The translations under genes were made by a program, and so were the position numbers. A model generated the notes under the pieces. It had not been told where the DNA came from and made no database searches. It was given only the letters and a program-made list of their open reading frames with translations. Shown here piece by piece: positions 47,934-61,479 of a stretch of 64,000 bases of DNA. How positions within the stretch are numbered: the stretch's first letter is position 1; every line of letters begins with the position of its first letter. The DNA is from Peribolospora baueri. Its lineage: Eukaryota; Basidiomycota; Peribolosporomycetes; Peribolosporales; Peribolosporaceae. The DNA is taken from NCBI GenBank assembly GCA_029717555.1, contig JAMDHS010000026.1:62001-126000 (forward strand), read 5' to 3'.

Positions 47934-50548
47934 ATGCCAGAGTCACTCACCCGTATTGCCATCGGTGAGTCGCACTGATCTGTGGGTGGCAAGGAGACAG
48001 ACACGTAAGTGAACACCGCTGAATCTCCGTGCTCTCGCCACTTCATCAGTCAACCAGGACAAATGCAAGCCGAAAAAATGTAGACAAGAGTGCAAGAAGA
48101 GCTGCCCGGTTGTGCGCATGGGTGAGTGTCTAGTCGTTGGTATGAATAAGTCGTCCAAATCGTGCGCGTCCCAACCGTCTATCTCTCCCTGTTCCCCCCC
48201 GCCTCCAGGCAAGCTCTGTATCGAGGTGACCCCATCGAGCAAAATCGCCTTCATCTCCGAGGAGCTCTGCATTGGATGCGGTATCTGCCCCAAAAAATGC
48301 CCCTTTGAGGCCATCACGATCATTAACCTTCCCACTAACCTCGAGAAGGAGATCACCCACCGCTACGCCGCCAACTCGTTCAAACTTCACCGTCTGCCAA
48401 CACCTCGCGCCGGCCAGGTTCTCGGTCTCGTCGGCACGAACGGTATCGGAAAGAGCACAGCACTCAAGATCTTGGCTGGAAAGCTCAAGCCCAACTTGGG
48501 AAAGTACGATGTGAGTCCTCTGCCGTCCTCGCAGGATCCGTTTCCTCAGCGAAATGTCTTCAATGTCTCATCCGCGTTTGCCACCTACCAGGACCCTCCC
48601 GATTGGCAAGACATCCTCCGCTACTTCCGCGGATCCGAGCTTCAAAACTACTTCACAAAGGTGCTTGAGGATAATCTCAAGGCGCTCATCAAGCCTCAGT
48701 ACGTGGACCACATCTCGAGGGCCATCAAGACCAAGGCCACCGTGTCGCAGATGCTTGACGGCAAGCTCGAGCAGGACAACAAGGACTTTGTTGTCGACAT
48801 GCTCGACCTCAAGGAGGTGCTTGACCGCGATATCACCCTTCTTTCCGGTGGCGAGCTGCAGAGGTTCGCCATCGGCATGACCTGTGTGCAAAGGGCCGAC
48901 GTGTGAGTCGTCACTACGTTTTCCGAGAGAGTGCCAGGCGTTCATATATGTCGAGCTGAGAAGACAGCTGACTCTACCATACCATTGAACGCCATCCATT
49001 GCAGGTACATGTTCGACGAGCCCTCGTCCTATCTCGACGTCAAGCAGCGTCTCAACGCAGCGCGCATCATCCGCTCGCTCCTGGATCCTACGACGTACGT
49101 GATCGCCGTCGAGCACGACCTCGCCATTCTCGACTATCTCTCCGACTATATCTGCTGTCTCTACGGCGTTCCTTCCATTTACGGCGTCGTCACCCTCCCA
49201 TCGGCGGTTCGCGAAGGTAAGCAGTCGGCTGATTCGATTTGACCATTTCTTCGAGCTAAATTTTTCTATCTTTATCCCGTACTGTCATCGTCGACAGGCA
49301 TCAACATCTTCCTGGACGGGCATATTCCCGCGGAGAACCTCCGTTTCCGAGAAGAGTCTCTCACCTTCCGCATCGCCGAGACGGCGGACGAGTTGGTGAA
49401 CGAGCGGACACGTCGGCTTTCGTACCCTCCGATGAAGAAGACGCTCGGCTCGTTCAAGCTCGACATCGAAGGGGGCGACTTCACCGACTCGGAGATCATT
49501 GTCCTCCTCGGCGAGAATGGCACGGGCAAAACGACGTTCGTGCAGATGCTCGCCGGTAAGCTCACCCCCGACGCCGGGTCAGAGAAGCCTCCGGAGCTCA
49601 ACGTGTCGTTCAAGCCTCAGAAGATCGCGCCCAAGTTCCAAGGAACGGTGATGCAGCTCTTGCTCAAGCAGATCAAATCGGCCTACGTCCACCCCCAGTT
49701 CCAAACCGACGTCATCAAGCCCATGAACCTCGAAAACCTGCTTGACCAGGACGTGCAGACCCTGTCCGGTGGTGAACTGCAGCGCGTCGCCCTCGTGCTT
49801 TGCTTAGGCAAGCCGGCGGACATTTACCTCCTGGACGAGCCGTCCGCCTACCTCGACTCCGAGCAACGTATCCTGGCCAGCAAAGTGAGTGTCTCTCCGT
49901 GGTGAAGTTGGCTTTGTGGTGAAGGGCGACAGAATGCGAGCGTCTGCGACTGAGCGCATGGCACCTCTTTTCATTCTGCCGCTCCGCCACTACCATCCGT
50001 CGTATATCCATCATCATCATTGGAACAGATCATCAAGCGCTTTATCCTCCACTCCAAGAAGACGGCCTTTGTCGTTGAGCACGACATGATCATGTCCACT
50101 TACCTCGCCGATCGCGTCGTCGTTTACGAGGGCAGGTGAGTAGTAATTAGCCTGACCGTCTCCTAGTTCCACGTCCGGTCGGATCGTGCGCTCGTCCTCA
50201 TCCTCGTTGTCCGTTTCCTCCTCTCCTCTTCTCGCCTTTCTGCGCAGGCCTTCGGTTGAGGCAAAGGCTACCGCCCCCCAATCCCTGCTGACGGGCTTGA
50301 ACCGCTTCCTGGCAAACCTGGAGGTCACCATCCGTCGGGACCCGACCAACCTCCGACCACGCATCAACAAGCACCTCTCCGTGAAGGACAAGGAGCAGAA
50401 GGCCAGCGGGGACTACTGTGAGTGGCGCCATTGATCGTCAACTCGCGGCTTTGAGACGAGTCGCCCGCGCCCTTCTGACGACGTCGTCCCCTCCTAACTC
50501 ACCTTTCCGTTTCTTTCTCTGCCCTTCACAGTCTTCCTCGGCGATTAA
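47934..50548 (+). CDS. RLI1: ABCE1/RLI1 ribosome recycling ATPase
   Basis: RLI1 splits terminated ribosomes and acts in initiation and 40S maturation. It carries two 4Fe-4S clusters and two ABC ATPase domains. Nine exons: 47934-47964, 48050-48121, 48209-48510, 48592-48902, 49005-49216, 49298-49884, 50029-50135, 50248-50417 and 50532-50548, total 1809 bases, 602 residues, the normal length. The cluster cysteines are [16 protein letters not shown] and [16 protein letters not shown]1 shows [28 protein letters not shown] and [18 protein letters not shown]2 shows [32 protein letters not shown] and [15 protein letters not shown], then [18 protein letters not shown]. The end is DYFFLGD, from a 17-base last exon. 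All catalytic residues are present. Confidence 0.98.
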
Positions 50549-52524
50549 GGCAGACGTGCCGACGGACGGACGGGATAGGTAATCCATCCATCCACGTTCA
50601 ACGACAAGTAATCCAATCCATCGAGTCAATCCGTCCGTGTGGTCACGCCAATCACCCAGCGTCCCTAACCCGCGCATTCCTTCGATCCTCCGACCATCCT
50701 TTCGCTCGCTTAGACAACCAGACGCACACGGCACGGATGTATGTTCGACGATGAGTCGGAGCCCTCCTTCCTTCCTCCCTCCCTCTCCCATTCCCCACCT
50801 TTCAATCCTCCACCCATCCACCCAAACTCAAAAGATCGAGCGCTCGCTGGACGCAGCCTGCGAGCAAGCCTTACCCCCCCCCCCGGCTCTTGCGCTCTTT
50901 CGGTTCAGTCGATGATTTCGAGCCGTTGCTCTCGTCCTAGCTGTATACTATTACAACCGTCGAGGCCTGGGAAATGTCGCTCGCTTGCTCCATTCGCGAT
51001 CCGTCCGTCATTCAGTGCTCGAAAACAGCAGAGGAGACGAGAGGCAGACATGCGCCCCAAGGTCAAGGCGGGCGTGGGAATGAGGCCTTTGTAAGTTCAC
51101 GTCAGTTTGTCTCTCGCTTTCGGAATCTGTGACGGCACACTGGCACTGGCACTGGCACTGGGCGTCGCGAGTGGTGCGAGGGCAGGTAGACAAGCGTCCA
51201 GATTCATCACCGGTCAGAGGATGCAATGGACAGACAGTATATGGACATCCGTCGGATAGCACCTTCGCTTCTCGCCTGTCAGCAGACTGTCGCCTACCGG
51301 ATCGTGCAGCCGTGATGACGATGGATGATGGTGTGACGATACGGTCGGAGCTGAGCAACCATAACCGGGTCACCGGCCGCCGCCTCGCGTTCTCGCCTGG
51401 CCGTTTGTTGGTGTTTGTTGGGTTTCGTCGTCCACACGCTCCTTCCCCGCCTTCCGATCCGATCAACCTGCCCCCACACCACCACCCCACGTCCGACTAC
51501 TACCTCCACAACGTGCCCGCTGCCCCGATCCCGCTCACAGCAGAAGGAAAGAAGAAGAAAAGGTCGAAGCATGTACAGAAGAAGATCCTGCAACGGAAAC
51601 ATGCTCAAAGAAGAACGAGCAAGAATAGAAAAAGGGGAAGGAGGAAGGAGGATAAGAGTGCATGGCGTGACAAACAGACGGACATGTGGATCAAACCGAG
51701 ATGGAGTGACGGGTTTCAAAAGAAAGAAGTCGGTGTCGGTTAATCCCGCCGATGATACGTAACGCTGAGTCAGGGCTGTACCGCCGGATGGTCCGTTGAG
51801 TTCGGTTTGCGAGCGCAGCTAGGGAGAAAGCGGAAGTGATACACGTTGTACTGCGATGCGCTGCCTTGAGTCGGACGGGTGAGGATGTGCGGTGCGGGTC
51901 GGGTCGACAACAGCAATGGTGGTGGTGCTGCACGTGGGAGTGGATTCGGTGCGGAACGAGGGAAGACCGCTGAAGTGATGAAAGGTGGCGACAGAGACGA
52001 GCGAAAAGCCGGTGATAGCGGTAGCAGAGTGCTCGTCAACGTGGAGAGTGGGGCGACGCTGGAGTCGGAGAGCCGAACGCGATCATCAGAGTCGGAGGCC
52101 GCTTGTCGAAATTTCGCGGGCCGTTGTCGGAGAGGAGAGAGACACAGAGAGAGACAGAGAAAGAGGGGTGGTATCCTCGAGCGATAAGACAGAAAAGGAG
52201 AGGGAGACGAGCACAGACGATAACAGATGCGAAAAAAGACAGCATAAACACACAAGGTCGAAGTGGAAATGAAAAAAGACAAAAAAAAAAAAGGGAAATG
52301 ACAAGTGCATGCGCGAGGCGAAAAAGAAAGGGAAAGAAAAAAAAATGAAAACCAAAAGGGCCTTCTGCTGCTTCGCGACGGGCAGGTCAGCTCCACAATA
52401 CTCATCCCCCCTCGTCCTATCCAGTGCCACCATCCCATCGACTCCGTGCCAGAACGCAGTCATCCTCTCCCTCTAGGGCCGGCCACCGCCCTGTCCATAC
52501 TCCTGGCCTCTTCGAACCACATCA
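50549..52524. other. Convergent gap between RLI1 and DHH1
   Basis: These 2 kb between converging genes hold both 3' flanks. The middle has a possible small spliced gene, listed separately at 51050-51743. The right side is purine-rich on the plus strand (GAGA repeats about 52133-52203, A runs 52270-52292 and 52335-52348). It probably includes the DHH1 3' UTR. Nothing else is recognisable. Confidence 0.5.
51050..51743 (+). CDS. Possible small spliced gene, basic C-terminus
   Basis: This is weak. ATG at 51050 opens MRPKVKAGVGMRP and runs into a good donor (GTAAGTTC at 51091). An acceptor after GGTCAG near 51225 would restore the frame that stays open to 51743. The product would be about 190 residues, with a Pro/His-rich middle (PPHHHPTSDYY) and a strongly basic tail (KKKKRSKHVQKKILQRKHAQ and on). 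The tail resembles a nuclear or nucleolar signal in composition. No family is recognised. The frame may be chance in biased DNA. Confidence 0.22.
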
Positions 52525-54389
52525 TCAAGAGCGAGCCGCCGCTTGGGGCTGACGAGGCGGGCCACGCCCGACTTGCCCTTGAGCGCCACCGCCACCAACA
52601 CCTCCGCCGCCACGGTTGTATCCGCGCTGAGGGATTGAGTTGGTAAAGTTGTTGCTCTGCGGGATGACAGTCTGCTGCATGGCCGTCTGCTGGGGAGGGA
52701 GCACTGGTCGGCCGGCGTTGGCGTTCTGCGGATTAGCCTGCTGGCCTTGCTTTTGTGCGCGACGAGAGTTTTCCTTAGGCTCGTCGATGAGGCTCGGCGC
52801 GACGTAGAGTCTTTTGTCAATGGAGGAAGGAATCGGCTGAATCTCAGTGCCGAGCTCTTGCTCGATGCGGTACAGGTTGAAGCGGTCTTCGTAGGTGATG
52901 AGATTGATAGCGAGTCCGAGGTGACCATACCGACCGGACCTATAGCAACCGAAATGAGAGAGAGTGAGCCAGTCATCACTTCCGAGATTCTTAAAGGGCA
53001 CGGGCACTTACCGTCCAATTCTGTGCAAGTAAGTTTCGGTATTCTTTGGGAAGTCGAAGTTAATGACCACGTTGACAGCCTGAATGTCGATACCTCTCGT
53101 AAGAAGGTCTGACCGCGTAAGAAAAGGAACGCGTCAGTGGGTGCGTACAACGTCCATGCACTGACACAAGCTCGAGCCGACATGTGGGATGCGATCGCGT
53201 ATTTGTAATATTACGAAAAGAGCCGCATATACTCACCTGAGCAGACCAAGTTTCGGCAAGCACCGTTGCGGAAGTCGTGGAAGACGCGGTTACGGTGGCT
53301 CTGTAGCATCCTGGCGTGAGAGTAGAAGCACGAGTAGCCGAGCTCGGTGATCTTCTTCGCCAGCAGCTCCACGCGGTTGGTGGAGTTGCAGAAGATGATG
53401 GATTGGTTGATTTGAAGCTGTGGAGGGAAAGCGGTGCAAGACAACAATGAACAACGATCAGCGTCAAGCCGGAAAGCATGGGGCGACGCCATGTCAACGA
53501 CGCAGGGAAACTGACCTTGGAGAAAAGAGTGTTGAGACAGTGGACCTTCTGCCGCTCCTCTACGAATGCGTAATACTGGGTGACACCACGCAAGGTGAGC
53601 TCGTCCATGAGGTTAATCTCGTAGGGCTTGACCATGTGCTTGTCCTTGAAATCCTTTACGATGATGGGGAAGGTGGCAGAGAGGAGCATGACTTGACGCT
53701 CCTTGGGGAGGAAAGATAGTAGCTGCTCCATGACGGGAGTGAATTCGGGGGAGAGGAGCTTGTCGGCTTCGTCCATGACGAAGGTGTGGCACTGGCTGAG
53801 ATCAGCGACACCCTTGCCAGCCAAGTCGAGGATGCGACCAGGCGTTCCAACAAGGACGTGGACGGTTTGGGAAAGACGGAGGATGTCGTCCTTGAGGGTG
53901 GTACCGCCAGTGGTGACCATGACCTCGACGCCCATGTGCTTGCCGAGAGTTTTGCAGACCTGGCTCGTTTGGAGGGCGAGCTCACGGGTGGGTACGAGGA
54001 GAATGGCTTGGATATGGTTCTTCTTGGGGTTCAGGCGCTCCAACGTTGGGATGACGTACGCCGCCGTCTTGCCTGTGCCGTTTTTCGCGCGAGCGAGAAT
54101 GTCGCGGCCGGTGAGAGCGATGGGGATGGCCTCCTCTTGAATCGGTGACGGACGCTCGAAACCGGCCTCGAAGATACCCATCAACAGCTCCCGCTTAAGG
54201 AAATAGTCTTCGAAATCATTGCCCTTGGTGGCGGTGACGTCCTGTTGAAGGGGCCAAAGAACACAACGATTGAATGAGAACACTTGCAAGTGCAGTGCTG
54301 CTACGCCCGAGGTAGACAGACACCAGACTCACCTCCGTCTGAGGACGCTCGTCCCGCTTCGGTCGCTCGTCCCGCCTCACGTTCGCCAT
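52525..54389 (-). CDS. DHH1: DEAD-box RNA helicase DHH1 (DDX6 family)
   Basis: Dhh1 is a P-body helicase that promotes decapping and represses translation. Five exons, 54389-54333, 54241-53516, 53417-53237, 53108-53012 and 52939-52525, sum to 1476 bases and give 491 residues. Motifs in order: Q motif [16 protein letters not shown], motif [15 protein letters not shown], Ia [12 protein letters not shown], Ib [12 protein letters not shown] at [14 protein letters not shown] at LLSATFP, then RecA2 with [39 protein letters not shown] and [34 protein letters not shown] is the DDX6 signature after the core. The tail is Gln/Asn/Gly-rich ([24 protein letters not shown]), a likely condensate-forming segment. 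The first exon codes only a charged leader ([19 protein letters not shown]). Confidence 0.97.
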
Positions 54390-54832
54390 GAGAGGGGTGA
54401 TGTGGATGACGGCGGTAGAAGTTTGTTCGGTAGGGAGTCGAGAGGTTGGGATGGGAAAAAGTAGAGTTGACGGCGAGTGGCGGCTGTATGGCGCTGGAAA
54501 GAGCGGGAAACGAGACGGGGGGGGGGGGGCGGGACGGCAGACCTGTGGAGATGCGAAGATGAAAGCTGTTCGGTCAAGATGTGGATGGTGACGGCTGGTC
54601 GGCAAAGATGTGAATGGAGACGAGAAGAACGGTAAGGAGGGATGGATGATGGTCCAAGGAGGAGTCGAAGGCAAGACGAGAGAGACCATCACCGACCGTT
54701 CAAGGCGAATCGCTAACCCTAATCGTTGCTCTTTCCCATGAACCGCAGCCGATCACTTTATTGTGCGACCTTCGAATCCCGGAGGGGATGTTATCCATGA
54801 GCGCCGCCATCGGTAGACCACTCTAACTGCAG
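54390..54832. other. DHH1 promoter
   Basis: This 443-base gap upstream of DHH1 has a G run (about 54519-54530) and a telobox AACCCTAA (54715-54722). No gene is supported. The DNMT2 relic begins just to its right, so this gap is where the missing front of that gene would have to be. Confidence 0.5.
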
Positions 54833-55141
54833 CGTTCGCCTCCTCTCCGGAAGCCGACTTCGTTGCCGAGCGGGAGGAGCTTACAGATGAGATCCTCAAA
54901 TCCCTAGGGTTGAGATACTTGACCCCGGAGGAAGTGCTTCGATTGATGGGCTTTCTGACGCTGGGAGGGGAAACCGAGCCTGTCTGTCAGGTCGGCGGGA
55001 AGAGGAGGGTGTGGAGATGGCCAGAAGGGATGAGGCGTTAGGACAAAGTACAAGCTCGTCGGGAACAGCGTCAACGTCGAGGTCGTGAGCGAGGTCATCA
55101 AGGTGCTTTTGGGCGATCGGATGTGGTGGGACGCAATATGA
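54833..55141 (+). pseudogene. C-terminal relic of a DNMT2-type tRNA methyltransferase
   Basis: Two blocks match the end of DNMT2/TRDMT1, the enzyme that makes 5-methylcytosine at C38 of tRNA-Asp. The first reads EELTDEILKSLGLRYLTPEE then VLRLMGF, the counterpart of the family's RYFTPREIANLLGF (motif IX/X region). The second reads KYKLVGNSVNVEVVSEVIKV, the family's motif X (YKLLGNSLNVHVVAKLI). The blocks lie in different frames, with a stop (TAG, about 55039-55041) ending the first and no plausible intron between them. The upstream catalytic part with the PCQ and ENV motifs is absent: only the DHH1 promoter lies there. It is best read as a decayed or truncated gene copy. The motif X block still ends in an ordinary stop at 55139-55141. 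Confidence 0.65.
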
Positions 55142-55456
55142 TCAATCATCTGAAGCCGATGTGCTCGGAGAGCGAGCATAAATCCACCCAGCTGATGCGT
55201 CACATGAACATCGTGTTTGCCTTCGTCCTGATACGACAAGTACATAGGTCGACTAGTACAAAGCGTAGATAGGTTGAACAGAAAGACCTAACCCGTCCGG
55301 ACTTGTGCTATCCTCGGAAACAGCTCCCAGTGGGCGAGGGCGGTCGGGTGACAAGATTGTCCAAGCTCCGAAGGGGGGGGGGGGACACGCATAGAACGAG
55401 GAGGGCTCCTTAAAGACAGCATAAAATAGGGCAGTATAGAGGCTGCATGGCATGGA
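55142..55456. other. Flank between the DNMT2 relic and DCTN6
   Basis: A 315-base gap with a G run (55375-55383). It holds the 3' flank of DCTN6 on the minus strand. No further DNMT2-like sequence or other gene is seen. Confidence 0.45.
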
Positions 55457-57005
55457 TCAGGAGATGATTCGAAGCTGATGGAACTTTGGTATCGTCTATG
55501 AGAACATGCGAAGACCATCCCAAGTTGGATTGGAAGGAATTGTCAACGACGATGCGGGAGCGACGGAAAGGAGAGTATGAAAAAAGCCGAGAGAGGAAGG
55601 CACGGGGGCTCACCTCTCGTAAGTATTCGAGGTGCTTGGCATGTAAAGCCCTAGCTTGGCCCTGTCCTTCGCCGCTCCACGTTCTCCTCGTGCCCTCGGC
55701 GCCAAAGACGACGGTGCGGTCTGGGAGAAATTCTTCTTCGTATCGGTGCTGCGACGATCCTGTCGTGTTCGCGTGTGAGGGGGGAGAGGAAGTGGACGAG
55801 GAGGGTGGTGCGGAAGGTCGAGAAGGCGGTGGTGGGGTGGAAGGTGGAGGAGAGGCCATCTCTGCGTCCTGGTCGTCCTGAGTTGGCAAGCCGGCGCCGG
55901 CCTCTTCGTTGCCCCCACGGCTCCCCACATCCTCCGCCTCCGTCTTTGCCCCTCCCCCTCCCTCAGGCGCACCCGCCTGCCCGTCAGGCAAAGCCGACGC
56001 GGGACCAGCGGGCCAAAACGGGTCGGGAAGGACGACACAGCCGGCGCCGATGACGCAACGGTTTCCAATGCGAATGGTGTGAGGAACACGGGAGCGGGCT
56101 TCGAAGACGTTCAGAGAGCCTACTGAGGGCGCTTCTACTCCTGTACTTGGGCGGAGCGTTCGACGCAGTAGATGGAGAAGAAGGAATCGGAGAAGGAGAG
56201 CAAAAGCGAAGGAGACGGGGAGGTCAGATGAACCGATCGTGTGGCCGGCCGGCGTGAAAGAGGGGCAAGAAGGCAAACGCACGACAGCCGACCTCGAAGA
56301 TGTTCTCGTCTCCAATCTTCATCAAGTCCTTTCGTCTGTTTCGTCCGCGCGCGGGGGCAAGAGGGGTCGTGAGCGTACGAGTTCGCCAGAGCACCTCCCC
56401 CTCCCCGATCGTCCACGAGGCCACATGCGCCAAGAAGGACGGTCTGGCTTACCGGTTGATGATGACGGCCGTCTCCTCGACAATGCAGTTGGAGCCGATG
56501 GAGATGGGACCTGCGAGGGCCATGACCGTCGCTCGCGGGTGGAGGACGGTGCCTTTGAGCAGAAGAAGGAAAACGGGGAGGGGTTGGTGGCACGAGCAAG
56601 AGAGACATCAGACTAGCGGTCTCCCTCCCCTTTCTTCGACCACTCACCGCTGCCTATGGAGATATCTCCTCTGAGGGAGTTGAACCGGTACCGAGCGCGC
56701 GTTCGAAGAAGAACAAAGGCATCCGAAGCAGGTCAGCGAGGCTGTCTGTCCATGGATCACCACGGCTTGCCAGTAGACGTACGATATCGGCAGCGGGCGT
56801 AGCGTACCTGAGGTCGGCATCATGAGCGATGATGACCTTGGAGCCGATGACGACCTTGTCCTTGCTGGCGAGCGGGAGGAGCGGGAGAAGGAGGTGATGA
56901 GCGATGTGTCGAAGAGAGGTGCCTGAGAGAGGATGGACATGGACGGGGGCAGGAAGGTGTGTGTGCCCCTGCCTGCCTGTCCTCTGTCGCTCACAGCGGT
57001 GCCAT
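55457..57005 (-). CDS. Dynactin subunit 6 (p27), left-handed beta-helix protein
   Basis: DCTN6/p27 is a pointed-end dynactin subunit that helps the dynein-dynactin motor bind cargo. A tiny first exon (about 56995-57005, MAPL) splices to KDKVVIGSKVIIAHDADLRG, then DISIGSG, TVLHPRATVMALAGPISIGS and NCIVEETAVIINR. KDLMKIGDENIFEVG follows, then EAPSVGSLNVFEARSRVP and TIRIGNRCVIGAGCVVLPDP. These are hexapeptide turns of a left-handed beta-helix, and the order matches human DCTN6. An Asp/Pro-rich insert of about 75 residues after VVLPDP is absent from the animal protein. The family ending returns as RTVVFGAEGTRRTW, AKHLEYLRE and a last exon TIPKFHQLRIIS, stopping at 55457-55459. One internal junction, after FEVG, is uncertain. 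Its presence implies cytoplasmic dynein-dynactin. Confidence 0.85.
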
Positions 57006-57960
57006 GGTCAGTGCGGTCTGGAGGAGCTTGACGTGGGGTTGCGTGCCAGCGGGAGCGGTCGGCCAAGCAAGCAAGCCAGGCGAGGGACCGAAGCGTCGGC
57101 GACGGGGGCGACGATCACGAACGACGGCTGTCGAACAGAACAGAACACGCTACGCTTCTCTCACGGCTTCTTGCAGCGCGATCCGGAGCAGGAGTGGGAA
57201 CGGTGAGATATGCAGTTGGTTGTTGTCCGATTAGGAGAGAAGAGTAACGCCGTTATCAGACGGCTCTGTGCCGACGACGACGGATGCGGGCGCAAGAAAT
57301 GAAGAGCATTCCCGCTTCTGCATTTGAACGCCATTAAGGAGGCGGCACTTTTTTCTAATGCTTTCTTCTAATGTCTTGTGTCTCGTTCTTTCGTCAGCTC
57401 ATCAGCTCGCTGACGCCGCCGCCGACGCCGCTACCGCCCGGAGCCACGGCGGGTTGGGCAGAGAGAGGAGGAGCGTGGACGACGGCGGGAGGAGAAGCGA
57501 GATCGAGAGAGCGACAGAGACGGAGACGGTTAGCAGACGGTTAGCAGACGGAGACGGAGACAAGGACACACGGACACAGACACACAGACGCAGACCCAGA
57601 CACAGACACACGCACAGAGAGTGAGACTTGGAGACCCGACCCATCTTTCCTTTGTTCCTCCATCCCTTTCCACTCTCACCACCTCACCACCTCCATCTCA
57701 TCGCGTACGACTCCTTGCCCTGCTCACTAACCCCTCCCCCACCGCCCACTGCCATCCCCCACCCCCTTGTTCGCCCTCGCCCTTTAGTCGCTCGCCTCCC
57801 CGCAGTCGGCCGTCGGTCACCACCCTAGCCGCACCCGCACCCACCAACCGTTCCCTCCCCACCTCCCAGCCAAGCCTTCCTTCTCCCCTCGGCCACCCCG
57901 TCTCCTCATTTCATCACCTCCTCTTCCTTCCCCCTCCCCTCCTTCATCCACCCCTCCGCC
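57006..57960. other. Divergent promoter region, DCTN6 and MAP kinase
   Basis: 955 bases between divergent starts. A CAGACACA/GACGGAGA repeat tract (about 57510-57620) is followed by CCCT/CACC-rich pyrimidine DNA up to the MAP kinase start, typical of a 5' UTR in this window. No gene is supported. Confidence 0.5.
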
Positions 57961-60103
<2,143 letters not shown>

Positions 60104-61479
60104 TCGCTTCGCTTCTCTCTCACATCTGTCTCCCCGTCGTCGAACCGTGGGTCGCGTGTTGCCCTGCTGGCGTGGCATATTGTGACGAGGATCTCGTTTC
60201 GTGTCTCCGCCGCCGTTCGCCCTCCTTTCCCTTTTCCTTCGCCTTTTTTTCGCCTCCCCTTTCTTCCCCTCCCCCATCGCGTCCGTCTCGTCGCGTCTTG
60301 GCTAGAAGTTTCGGAAGCAAGTGCATCCATCCGGACCCCCCCATACCTTTCGGTCTTCTCTTCCGTCTGTCACCTCCCTCAGCTATCCCTAAGTCTGGCC
60401 TCACGCCCCGCTCTGTCATCCGTCGCTGCCTGGGATGTTCCGTTTCCTTTCCTTGATCGCCCTCCTCTCTCTCTTTCCTAATGCTCGAATGATTCGATTC
60501 GATTCGATTCGATTCGCTTGCTGGCCGAACTGGTTGGGATGGGAGCTCCTCTTGAGATTGATGAATCTATCGTAACCCTCGGACGCAATTTTATGGCGAC
60601 GACGAACGAACGAACGAACGATGACGCAAGCCTTGGATCGATCACCCGCGTTCGTTCGTTCGTTCGTTCGTTCATGCCGCGGCGGCTGCGCAGTGCGAAG
60701 GGATGAAGGGATGAACGGAAGAAGTGCCACCGGTCCGTCCGTTCTCAGGTCGCTAATAAAACGGCGGCTGCTGCGACCTACTATTGTCGAGCACCACTGA
60801 CAGACGCTTACGACGGCACGATCTGGACGCCGTCTCCGTTCGCCCCCACGGTGTTTGCCACAAGTAGTTGCTTGATGACAAACCCCTCCCCTCGCCCGCT
60901 CGCTCGGCCGCGGCGTCGGACCCGTAGTCGCGAGCCGTCGGCGTCCTACGCATTCTCGGACCGCATACGCCTCCGCCCCGCCCCGCCCGTTTTCATTTTC
61001 ACTAAAATTTCTTCACCGGACCGGAGTCGAGTCGCAGTCGCAGTCGAAGTTCTTCTCAAAACAAACGCCATTCATCATCTTCCGTTGTCTTCTCTTCCGT
61101 CTCCTCCTCTCTTCATTTCCTCTTTTCTTCCCGGCCGTCGTGCTGCTTGACCACGTATTCACGCCTCGTCGCCCCCATACCCTCAGGACTGACCCTCATC
61201 AGCTCAGCTCACCCTCGTCCACCGTAGACAACACCTCCAGACTCGCCCACTTCGCATTCTCACCAGCCGACTCGTTTCTCCTACTTGACCTTTAATACCA
61301 CCCCGCCTCGGCTCTTTCCGCTCCTTGATAAGCCCTCCTTCCTTCGACTTTCTCGTCGTCGTATCCACTCCCTCAGCACTTTCACACTCGTTCCCCCACC
61401 TCACCCTTTTTCCAAGCCCACTCGCCCCCACCCCTCCCCCCCACTCGCCCCCACCCACCCCCACCACCCCCACCGCTCC
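60104..61479. other. Intergenic region with GATTC and CGTT repeats
   Basis: These 1.4 kb lie between the MAP kinase and SYM1. A GATTC tandem repeat (60491-60516) and a pair of complementary tetranucleotide tracts (60602-60620 and 60650-60672) lie in the middle. The last 300 bases are CCCAC/CCTC-rich and are probably the SYM1 promoter and 5' UTR. No gene is supported. Confidence 0.55.
60602..60672. repeat. Inverted tetranucleotide tracts (hairpin potential)
   Basis: ACGA-type repeats (60602-60620) face CGTT-type repeats (60650-60672) across about 29 bases. The two tracts are reverse complements over about 19 bases and could form a hairpin or cruciform. Confidence 0.6.

Noticed and set aside
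54755-54790. TTCGAATC resembling a tRNA T-loop
   Set aside because: There is no acceptor, D or anticodon arm around it, and the flanking stem does not pair. I saw no convincing tRNA anywhere in the window.
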